Assembly: GCA_006386115.1 (NCBI GenBank)
Contig: VFIW01000005.1
Coordinates: forward strand, 186,001 to 250,000
DNA length: 64,000 bases
DNA from: Globisporangium splendens
Taxonomy: Eukaryota; Oomycota; Peronosporomycetes; Pythiales; Pythiaceae
Direction of reading: 5' to 3'
Both the position numbers and the translations under genes were made by a program. The notes under the pieces were generated by a model. That model was not told the DNA's origin. It ran no database searches and was given only the letters and a program-made list of their open reading frames with translations. Position 1 is the first letter of the stretch. Every line of letters starts with the position of its first letter. This document shows, in pieces, positions 45,613-55,700 of this stretch.

Positions 45613-45858
45613 ATGCTCCGCAAGCTCCTGTTCGTGTGCGCCGCGCTGCTCGCGGTGTGCGCTGTCAGCTACACAGACGCCGCGTGCAAGGTGAAGGGCA
45701 GCGACGCCGTCGCGAACGAAGCGGAGAGCACCCGCAATGCCACGAACAACAAGATCCAAGCCGCACCAAAGAAGCGCTTGACCAACAAGCTCGCGTTCGA
45801 CGTGGTCGCCAAGAAGACCTCGAGCGACGACGACGACAGCGAAGACAACGAAGACTAA
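45613..45858 (+). CDS. Small secreted protein, paralog A
   Basis: A single exon of 81 residues. The N-terminus MLRKLLFVCAALLAVCAVSY is a clear signal peptide with likely cleavage near TDA-ACK. The mature part of about 57 residues begins CKVKGSD, has an N-linked sequon (NAT), a conserved NKIQAAPKKRLTNKLAFDVV block and an acidic tail (SSDDDDSEDNED). The only mature cysteine is the one in CKVKG. A second gene 1.1 kb downstream encodes the same layout. I know no named family for it. A secreted effector or wall-associated peptide are both possible; the basic PKKR block could also be a processing or nuclear-targeting site. Confidence 0.75.
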   Translation: MLRKLLFVCAALLAVCAVSYTDAACKVKGSDAVANEAESTRNATNNKIQAAPKKRLTNKLAFDVVAKKTSSDDDDSEDNED

Positions 45859-46930
45859 AGTGCGAGGAAGAGATTGGAGAAGAAGACGCGAATGACGTTG
45901 CGTGTCTTTACAGGACGCACACGTGACGCGCTCTCGCTCTTGAACCGCTACGGTATGCTATGCATGTGCGTGATATGTACTGTGTGAATGTCAGTGGACT
46001 GGGAGTGCGAAAACAAAGAGAAAGAAATACACGAAGTTATCTATTCGAGCAGTACACACACCACGTACGTTTGCTGTTGCGCTTTTCTTGAGTATCTCGT
46101 GCAGTGTATCGCGTGCGGCAACGATTTGCCAGCAGCTTCGCAAGACCAGAACAAAAGGCAGCAGCCGACGAGATGAAGTCTCTTGGAATCGCCAAACTTG
46201 CTTACGACGTCAGCTAGACTGCGCATGGCACTGGTGCGTTGGTGGGGACTTGCGCAAATTCGAGAGTGCCTTCACCGCAGCGCAGCAACTGCTGAAGCTG
46301 TCGTCGAAATAATCGCATTGCCGTTTTCTCGTCGCCATGATGACCAGCGTCACCCAATGCGCAATGATGGGGAGCAGAGCCAACTTTGCTGCACTCAAAC
46401 GGTAAAGACGTGTTGCTGCCCTTTAACAACTCTGGTCATCATGCGTATAGTTTTTAATTTGAAACCTCTGCTCAGTTGTGATGTGTGCAAAAGTACACAC
46501 TGTGACAACCACTCTTGTATACATGTCACCTTTAATCTGATATGAGTCCAGCACATACACTCTCTCAAAGACACGAAAAGACGCGCGAGTGGATCCTGTG
46601 GACTGGATCGCAGCTCGTGGTAAACAATTGGGACCCAATGGAGAACGCACCACAATGCGCATGTGCCTTCCCTCACTGCGTTGCACTGGAGCTAGTGGCT
46701 CAGTAGCTCTAACGACAGGGAAATGGCGACGATGGCGCAAAGGAGTGGAGACACACAGGCAACTGGAGCTGGTCAGCACATTTGTCCGTCCAGGTGTCTG
46801 CTTTCTTCCTCTACTGTACTCGATCATTTCCCAATTCGACCGGCGTCTCTCAAGGCCGCATCGTGTTTAACTCTTGTCGTCGACCACCAGTATCAAGACT
46901 ACGAGCCGGACACGTCAAAAGCATACATTC
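45859..46930. other. Intergenic between the two small secreted genes
   Basis: About 1.07 kb. Frames on both strands are short and lack recognisable content. Confidence 0.4.
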
Positions 46931-47290
46931 ATGCCGCGCGCGTCCTGCACCCTCGTGCTTCTCCTAGTCATAGGCATCGTAGCCTTATCCCAGCCTGTCG
47001 AAGCGCTATGCAAAGTCAAAGGCAGCAATATCCGCAGTACAGACGACGGAGCTCCATCTGTGCACTCGACAAACAATGTTCCCACAGCAGCGACAGCGAT
47101 AGTTGGACCGAGTGCAGGAAACACGACAAGTGAAGTGGATGCCGGCGACATTTCCGATAGAAGCAGCGACAACAAGATCCAGCATGCGCCGAAAAAGCGC
47201 ATGAAGAACAAGATTGCGTTTGATGCTGTGCCTGCAAAAGCGAAAACCAACATTGGTGCCTCGCAGAAAGGCAAGAACAGCAGCTCGTAG
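46931..47290 (+). CDS. Small secreted protein, paralog B
   Basis: A single exon of 119 residues from the ATG at 46931. The signal peptide is MPRASCTLVLLLVIGIVALS with cleavage near VEA-LCK. The mature part starts CKVKGSN, then a Thr/Ser/Asn-rich spacer about 40 residues longer than in paralog A (with an NTT sequon), then SDNKIQHAPKKRMKNKIAFDAV and a Lys/Ser-rich tail instead of the acidic tail of A. In-frame codons upstream of 46931 would add polar residues before the hydrophobic core and are not preferred. Start-proximal Cys and the APKKR block are the conserved parts, and the spacer and tail vary. Function unknown. Confidence 0.75.
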   Translation: MPRASCTLVLLLVIGIVALSQPVEALCKVKGSNIRSTDDGAPSVHSTNNVPTAATAIVGPSAGNTTSEVDAGDISDRSSDNKIQHAPKKRMKNKIAFDAVPAKAKTNIGASQKGKNSSS

Positions 47291-47541
47291 GTGTTTGCTT
47301 GAGACGATTTTGTGAATGAGTATCACGTGTTTGCTCCATATGCAGGAGCAGAGTATTGTAAATATATGTGTGTGGTATGTATACACTACTCATCACTGTC
47401 GTTCTCTTTTTCATGGGCTTTCGTCTTCAGCGGGACAAACATCTAGAGCATCAAGCTTGAAAAAGCGACTCAAATCCATTCTGTACATGGAAAGGGTATC
47501 CGTAAGCATCCACCATTGCCAACCCAACGATGTGGTCAAGA

Positions 47542-48911
47542 TTAAGCCACACGTACCGCTAACGTCTCAGCTTGGGACTTTCGCTGCTGTCGCACCGAGC
47601 GGTGCATCTTGCGGATCTCTTCCTGGATATCTGTCCTTCCCGCCTTGGACCGGTCCTCATCGTCGGTGGTGTCGTCTTGGTTGTCCCCCGTGGCTGTAGC
47701 TGCTGCTGCCGAAGGTGGCTCTAGGATCCCGTCTTTCATCAGTTGCTGATGTCGCGCTTCGAGAATCGCCTCAAGCTGCACAAGTGCTTCGTACGAGCGC
47801 GAACGCACCACAGGGGCTCGCGTCCGAGGAGACACGTCGCTTTCATCCGAACTCTCCGTGTACTCGTCCTCGTGCTGTGCGTTGTTGCTGTCGTTCTTGG
47901 CGTCATTGGCTGCACGTCGTGCGTTTCTTCGGTTCGCACTTGCCGATGAGGCATCGTTATTCCCACTCGATGACGCTCTCGACACAGTTCGCTTCTTGTC
48001 GCTTGAGCCACTTGGCATGAGCAGCTCCTGCTTTCTCTGTTACGTCATTGCAGGTCAGCGCCACAGTTTCCACTATCAGCACGAGCAAGTCACCACCAAT
48101 CAAGGCATTTTACATGGCAGAGCAGACTCACATCTTCTAGCACGCGGATCAAGAAGTCGACGGTCTCCATGGGCATGTCACGCACGTCACCAAACGTCCC
48201 AAGTCGAATCGATGCATCCCCAGCAGCACGATTACATGCAGTAGTACCGTTATGATCATTGAGCTCCAGGTCCTCTTGTGTCTGCACAAGAAAACAAAAA
48301 GCACACGCATATATGCTAAGCCAAAGACTCCACACAAGTTGCGTGGACTATACCAACAGCAGCTTGCTCACCTGCGTCGCCTGTGTGCGCTGACTGCGCC
48401 ACTCCACTTGCTGGATGTATGACGACTGAGGATTGCTCTTTGCCCCGCTCGTCTTGCCATTCGCACTGTTCACCCTACTATCAATAGCGTGCGAGGTCGC
48501 ATGTCCGCTTGCGCTCTTCGCGGATCCACCCGCGGACGACGACGACGATACGCTGCTGGCAGCCATCCGCGCGTGCTGCTGTTGCTGATTATTGACGCTC
48601 CCACCAGTGGTGCTATTGCTGCTGCACGCCTGACTCAACGGGAAGGACACGCTCGTGCGCAGATAGGAGTGCAAGTTGCTTGGACGAGCGCGCGCGCGCG
48701 TGAACGTGGGCGACGACCACTGTGCGATCTGCGCCACTGGAGCGCGGTTGTTCGCAGACGAAGGTGACGCTGCCGGAGCTCGCAGCAGACTGCGGGCCGC
48801 GTCCATTCTGCGGTGGCACACAGCGGGATCAGTGTGTGTGGTGCCTTGGCTGGTAGAAGCAGAGGGGACTCACCTTGCCACGTGCTTCTCGCGCTGGGTG
48901 GACGGACCCAT
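47542..48911 (-). CDS. Uncharacterised serine-rich protein
   Basis: Four exons (48911-48874, 48807-48372, 48281-48132, 48036-47542) join in frame to 372 residues starting MGPSTQREKHVARMDAARSL. The first intron interrupts an Arg codon (AG|A). The middle is Ser/Gln/Ala-rich and probably disordered. Exon 3 holds the most protein-like block (GDASIRLGTFGDVRDMPMETVDFLIRVLED), and exon 4 has a predicted coiled coil (YEALVQLEAILEARHQQLM) and a C-terminal helix (IQEEIRKMHRSVRQQRKSQA). Several KR-rich spots suggest a nuclear protein. No family recognised. Confidence 0.65.
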
Positions 48912-49164
48912 TTTCGTGCAATGGAGCATTCGGATCGAGTCAAGCAAAGCCGCAGAAAAGCCAGTATCCTGCTCTCTCCTACTGCATACTCTTCATATGT
49001 CGATAACCTAAGGAAAGGCTCAAAGGCAAATTTCGAGCATGAGTTAACTTGTATTTGCATAACCTATATTACTGCCTATGCAAATGAAATGTGCTGCAAG
49101 ACAGGTTTGCCATTTCAAGTATTTCACTTTGGCATAGTAGACTCAAGTGCAACATGGCAGCTTT

Positions 49165-52158
49165 TCACACACCGATCGCATCGCTCGCAGCGCCTTCGTG
49201 GACGCTAAAATGGTCGTCTCCGTCGTCCTCCTCGCACTCGTGATGGTGGCCGTGGGAAGGGTCTTCGTGGTCAAAGCGATCTTGCACCTCGTGCTCATGG
49301 CGCCGATCTCCATCCTCGTCTTCGTCCTCGTTCTCGGGAGTAGCTCCTCGTTCGTCCGTCCCCGTTGAAGATGCCGCTGTTGCAAACAATGGATCGCTTC
49401 CCGATCCCGTCGCCCCAGCAGCTACCGATGATGCATTCGTTGCATACTCGTTGCTGCTGGAATAATCCAAGACGAACTTGTCCGCACAAGCGCGGATTTG
49501 CTGGGCTGTCTCGACGGACAGCTCGAGCCACTCGGCGTCAAATCGTTGGAGCGAACCATCGGCATCGACTTCGTCCACTGGGAGGTTCTTCTCGTGCTCG
49601 TCGAGTCGTTGCAGCCAGTATTTGAACTGCCGCAACGCCACCGACGCGCAATCGAGACCATGGATCGAGTTGCTGGTGCTGTGGAGCTGCTGCGAGGAGT
49701 TGCTGCGGATTTCAGCACCACGAAACGCACGGTTCGTCTTGTCTTCGTCTGTGATTCCCTCAGAGAGTGCACAGTGCAACGATGAGATCATGCTACAGTC
49801 GTCATCTGCAAAGAGCTCTTCAAGAAGATCTCTGCCAGCAGCAGCAGCGCCACCACCACCAGTAGCAATGAGACACTTGCGATACTTGACCAGACTCTGT
49901 TTCCTCGCACTCTCGGCCGAACTGCTGCTCTGAGTCTTACTATAGTGGAACCGCACTTGCTCCACCTCAACGGATAGGACGCCGCTCTTCGAAGATGACG
50001 AATCGTTCCGACTTGACGTGCGTCGATGGCGCTGTGTACACGTCCACCATGTCTCCTCCAGCGGCATCAAATGGGAGTGGAACCCCAGAACAGCGAGCGC
50101 AACGGACGCCAACTCGGGTGTGTCCGCGAGGTACTCCATCCAAAAGAGTCGCGGCATGGACGCCATCATGGTCCACGATTCATCGTCGTCAAATGGACGC
50201 TCTCGGTTCAGATACTTGAGCAATTGCTCGACGAGCTGCACCCGGTTGATGCTCGGATTGAGCTTCGTGCCGAGATCTGCAATAATGAGCCGCGCCTTGC
50301 GCTTCCCGTGCGCACTCAGACTTAGGCCGTGGATCCGCGGATCGAAGATCAGACACGCGAATACGTGGTCCTCGCTGAACATGCGGATGCGGTCCACGAG
50401 CATCATGTTGAAATTGTCCTTGTCGATCTCGAGTACCATGCTGGAAAAGTTGATCGTGTTCTGCAGCATGAGCCAGCAGAGCAGCAACTGCGCCGACGTC
50501 GCGTGGCCCATGTCGCTGAGCACGGTCAGGTACGCGAACGGCCTCATCACTTCTTGCGTGAACGCCAGGCACATCCAAAACATGTCGTCACCCACAGCGT
50601 CCATGAACGCCCGCTCGCGCGAACTACTGGTGTTATTGTTCGCGGTGGGGTTCAGCAAGTAGGTCGCCATGCCCGTGTCATTCTTGCCGCTGACCACGCG
50701 CTGGAGCGTGTCTTTGAGCGCTAGAAGTTGGTTCACGCACACGATAAACGAGTGGAAATTCTCGGGCGTCGGCACGCAGACTTGGACGCCGAGTTGCTGC
50801 TGCAAAGGCTTGCACGAGCGTAGGAACGAGACGACCTCCATGCATTTCTCCAGCGCCAGATTCACGCACGAGATCGTCTCGAGCATATCGCGGAACAGCA
50901 GCAGCGTCTGCTGCATCATACAGCCACCAACAAACACGACGCCACTACCGCCATTTGCCAAGGAACCAGCAGCCGGATTTGTCTTCTTTAGCAGCCCGCG
51001 CGCGACGTGGGCGGCCCCAAAACTGTCGTTGCAGAAGTGGAGCATGCACGTCGCGTTGCGCGGGATCTGGCGGGTGAACTGGCAGATCCGCGCCGCGATC
51101 TCCTCGGGGTACTCGGTCGCAACGTTTGCCGCGATGCCGAGCAGTTCGCAGCGGCAATCCTGATCCACGGCAAACCACTTGATGTTGCGCTTATGGTCGG
51201 CGACTATCTCCGTGCTACACACAATCGTCAACAGACTCGCAGACTTTAGGAACGTTTGGATATCGGCTTGCGTCGCTGCATGCAGCTTTGGGAGATGCAC
51301 GTGACGCACATCGTGCAACGTTGGTGGCTCAAAGTCCGGCTTGAGCCACTGCAGTGCGCGCTTGAAGTGGTCGTTCTCGAGGAGCGACCAGCCGTAGGGC
51401 GGCATATTGCCACCACCACCTGATCGACAACGGACAGCGGCACGGTCCTGCGTCAGGATCGCGAGCACCAGCTCTTCACGCGCTTTATCGGCTGCTGCGT
51501 CGGAGGACATCGACATCTCGCGAGAATGGTGCGTCAGCATTTGATCCAGTTCCTGTCTGATGGCACACACAGTCACATTTTCAACGCTAACTCAATAGAG
51601 CCCAAATAGCGATATGACTCACCTTCCAAACGAGAGATTCTGCTGATGCTGGTGCGAGTGCCGCGAATGCTGTGCTCCTCCATTGCTGGGCTGCAGCAGT
51701 GGGAACGTGGCGGCATTCTGGGGAGTCGTTGCGCCTGCATGAAGCCGCGCATGTAGCTGGTTCGACGCCGTGTAAATCATCTCACAGGATGCTGACGGCA
51801 GTTGGAGCGGATGGTAATGCTGCTCCAGCGTTGCGTCATTGTTTCCGCGGCTCAGCATCGCATGGCTGTGTTTGCCGCTCCCGGCACCAGAGCCTCCAGT
51901 ATGCGGCATACTGGGCGACGCGCTGTTGTTACCCTCGCGACGCCGCGCAGGCACCGTGAGGCTCTGGTACTCGCGGCAGATGCGCTTGTGGTGGTCGTCG
52001 GCGTGCGGACAGTACTTGACGATGTGGCGCACCATGCGGATGGGGTTGGCCACCGTGTCGTGGCTGCAGAAGCGGCAGAGCACGCGGCGCTTGCCCGACG
52101 TCGGGTGGTCCGAGAAGCACTCCCACACCACCGAGCGCCGTCGCCCCGCCTTCGTCAT
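49165..52158 (-). CDS. BED zinc-finger protein, hAT-transposase-like (domesticated?)
   Basis: Two exons (52158-51623, 51556-49165) give 975 residues. Residues about 10-60 form a BED finger (WECFSDHPTSGKRRVLCRFC, then HIVKYCP), the DNA-binding module of hAT transposases. After a Ser/His/Gln-rich linker comes a long region with the feel of a degenerate hAT RNase-H fold (NIKWFAVDQDCRCELLGIAA, NATCMLHFCNDSFGAAHVAR, MRPFAYLTVLSDMGHATSAQ, LIFDPRIHGLSLSAHGKRKA). A His/Asp/Glu-rich tail ends it (DEDGDRRHEHEV). No classic dimerisation signature or terminal inverted repeats were found by eye, the frame is intact, and it has a spliceosomal intron. Bases just before the ATG are a (CT)n-AG, probably the acceptor of a 5'-leader intron. 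Likely a host DNA-binding regulator; active transposase is the alternative. Confidence 0.75.
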
Positions 52159-52772
52159 CTAGAGAGAGAGAGAGAGAGAGAGAAAGAGTGAGAGCCGTCA
52201 TGAGCTCTTCGCTTCATTGTGCGGGTGGATACATTCATCCACACACACAGACACACACCTCCTCCTGACAAGCGGTTGCTTTCCTATTGTAACCCTGTTG
52301 CAAACTGTCACCACAGGAACAAGCGAAGTGCGCCAAATGGTGAGCGGAAAATGGATTTTTTGAGTCTTCTTGATTGGTTGAAAATTGAAGCAGATAGATG
52401 CTATTGGTGGAAAAGGAGGTTGCAGTCGACGCAAGTGAACACCTTGAAGAATGCGCGATGGCTTCCATTGTTGGTGCAATGGATGCGGCGCTCGTTTTGT
52501 ACGCGCGCATATGCCGCTATTGAGAACGATACACTGCATTCAGCTGCGTCGCAGTGCTGCTCTCTTGCTTTCTCTATTGGCAGCTCGGTTGAGTGGCGAC
52601 GCGCTAAATGGTCGAAGGGCTCACGAAAGGTCGTCTAAATGCGCCAACCACGTCAAGCGAAGCGGCGTCCGAGTTCGTCCAATATCTTTCGACGCAAAGG
52701 AGCCTGAGCGATGAGCGAAGCGCATTGTATTATCGTCCATTGTGCCGTGTAGACAGGCTTTGGCGTGTTTAA
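52159..52772. promoter_or_regulatory. Divergent promoter region between BED gene and CFAP65
   Basis: An (AG)n microsatellite at 52161-52183 abuts the BED-gene ATG. ATTGG boxes at 52374-52378 and 52404-52408, about 30 bases apart, lie midway between the two divergent starts. No gene inside. Confidence 0.45.
52161..52183. repeat. (AG)n microsatellite next to BED-gene ATG
   Basis: AG repeats on the plus strand. On the minus strand they form a pyrimidine tract ending in AG directly before the ATG. Confidence 0.85.
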
Positions 52773-55700
52773 ATGGAGGCAAATGACGCCATTCCGGTGC
52801 TCAACCGCATCGAGCAGCAGCGCCACTACGGTCTCGACTGCGGCGACTCCATCCGCTTTGACGCCGGCACGTGGGCGCCAGGCGGCGAGCGCGTGAAGAA
52901 GATCAGCGTGCGCAACGTGTCGCACCGCACGATCAAGTTCAAGTACGAGCTACCGACGACCAAGTATTTCAGCATGGAGTTCCCGACGGCCATCACACTC
53001 AGTCCGGGCATGCAGACGGTGCTGGACGTCGCGTTCCGGCCCGTGAAGCTCGAAGAGTACGACGATTTCGTGACGTTCAACGTGCACATAATCGAAGGTG
53101 GTGTCGTGGCGTCCAGCGGCAAGTTCAAGCTCCCGGTGATCGCGCGCATCGCGTCGCTCGCGGTCGAGTTGCCTGCGGGCATCGACTTTGGTTTTGTCCG
53201 ACCGTCGAGACGACCGACAAGGTGTTTTCGATGCGGAATTCCGGTCAGATCGACGCCTTGTTTGAATGGAGCATCCCGGGTACGTAGTCGCCTGTTCGAT
53301 GATAAAGAGGTGTGGTGTATACGCTCACACGATCGCTGTTCCCACAGGAGCGGGCGACCATGGATCGCCGTTTGCCGTGCATCCAGCGTCAGGTCGTGTG
53401 AAAGCTGGTGAGACCATCGAACTCACGGCGAGCTTCTGTCCCGATCGCGCATCGGTATATGTCACCACGACGGCGTGTCTTGTCCGGGTGAGTCCACAGA
53501 AGTCAATCATACTATCACGCAATGGTTCGCAATCCCATCGTGCCCGCAGCAGCTCATTTGAAATCTGTATTGTTATATTCTTGCATCTCTTTGTGCTAGC
53601 CTGATGGCGGCGAAAGCTTTGCAAGTGCGCCAAAGCTCGAAAAGCTCGTGGAAATCAGCGGCATCAGCAAATTCACATACCTCTCGGCGTCCGAGAGTGA
53701 GCTCAACTTTGGTGAAATCCTCGTGGGTGCGCCAAATACTGCGCGAGCGCCAACGGAGAAAGAGTTTGTGTTGCGCAATCGGTCTCTCGTGCACGCAGGT
53801 TTCCGGGTCGTGAATGTGGAAAATGACCATGACCCCGTACTCTTCTTCTCGCCACTCCAGGGTGTCGTTGGTCCCGAGTCGAGCTTGTCGATCAAGGTTC
53901 GGTACACGTCGCTGAGCGCAGGCACGTTCACGTGTGATCACTTTGATGTGCTCACTCCTGGAGGCAACACGGTTCGAATCACGTGCAAAGGCAAAGCCGT
54001 TGGTCCTGTCGTGAGCGTATGGAAGAAGAACCTCGAGTCCAACTTTGTAACCACAAAATCGGTCAACTTTCAGGATGTGCAAGTCGGGAAAACGGCGTCG
54101 CGCGTGATCACGCTCCGCAATGAGTCACCCACAGATGTGCATTTCCATTTCAGTTGCCAGCGCCATGGCGTGTTCCATTTCGACAACGTGAATGGCAAGA
54201 TACTGCCGCACCTGGATGTAAATGTCATGATCACGTTCACGCCCACGCAGGCAGGCAACTTTTACCGACGGTTCTTCCTGTTGGTTCACAATCAAAGCAC
54301 ACAGTTTGTCGACGTCTTGGGCACTGGGCACGACGACAAGACGCGGCCATCGCCATTCCAGCAGGCGCACGTTGATGCGTATCATTTGCGCGTCAGCGCT
54401 GGTCTGGGGTTGCTCAGTCCCGATCAGCTGGAGACGTATTGGCAGGATCATGGTGACGAATTGTTCCTGCAGGGTGTACTTCGACGCATGAAGCAAGAAG
54501 AAAGCGCCACAAACGCGATGAAACGAGCGCAGGAACAGAATCGAAGTGAAGATCTCGGGTTGGTGGCGTCACCTACAGGGAAATCGGTATCCCAAGGCTC
54601 ACTCACTAGTGCGGCTGCGACTCCAAGTCTCCCTCCGCTGAGTCAAGTTCTGACACGAAGCGGCGAAGCGTCCATCGCCGACGTGGGTGTCTGCCACGAG
54701 TACTTTATCAGCGTCGAAGAAAAAGGGAACGCTGCCGTCGTGATCAGTGAGCTGTTGGATTTCGGGAACTGTGGGATCGTGCAGTTCCCATCGAAGAAAA
54801 CCCTGCGAGTCACGGACAACACGCACGGCAAGGTAACGTGCACGTGGCGTGTGCCCATGGCCAGTACAAATTCTGAAGACGCCAGCAGTAGCAGCACAAA
54901 GATTTTCCAGATATTTCCTGAAAGCAGTGACATCGGTGCCGGTGGCACGTGCGAATTCCGAATCGCGTTCCAGCCTACACAAGTCAACGCGTACTATTTC
55001 GCGGAGCTCGAGGGTTTCGTTTCGTTCAAGTCGAATCGCACATTTCGCCTGGTAAATGTCGAGACGTTCACGCCGCCGTGGTGTCTCGTGTCCAATGTGT
55101 GTGGCAACACGTTTGCACCGCCGACCGAGCAGTTCCTCTCTAAGCTCGCGTTTCGTGTGTCGAAGCAAAAAGTGCATTTCCCTCCGTGTTACCTTGGCGA
55201 CTCGGTGTTTCAGACGATCCTAATGGAAAATGCAAGCGACACACCTGCGTTGTTTTCCTTTGTGACGGACCCGAGCGAGATCTTTGACTGCAAGCCACAG
55301 TGTGGCTACATCGCCGTCAAGTCGTTCCAGCTGGTGCAGATCCGCTTCTCGCCGCGAAAGACAAAGAAGTACACCCACATGCTGCAGTGCATTGTCAACA
55401 ACGCGCGGTCTCGCCCAAACACGATCGAATTGACTGGCACTTGTGCGCTTCCAGCACTAGTATTCGAGGATCAGGCGAAGCCGTTGTCCACGGATGCCAA
55501 AGTGTTTATCAAACCTACTTCCATCGGGCTTCGCTCTGTTCGATCAATTCGGATTGCGAATGCGTCGCGTGTCCCGCTTGTGTTTCGCTGGGAAATACCT
55601 CGCAAACACCAAGGTGTGTTCCATGTCACACCGAAACTCGGACGCTTGAATGGGAACGAGTCTGCGTTAATCGAGTGCACGTTCTTTCCGAAGGAGATAC

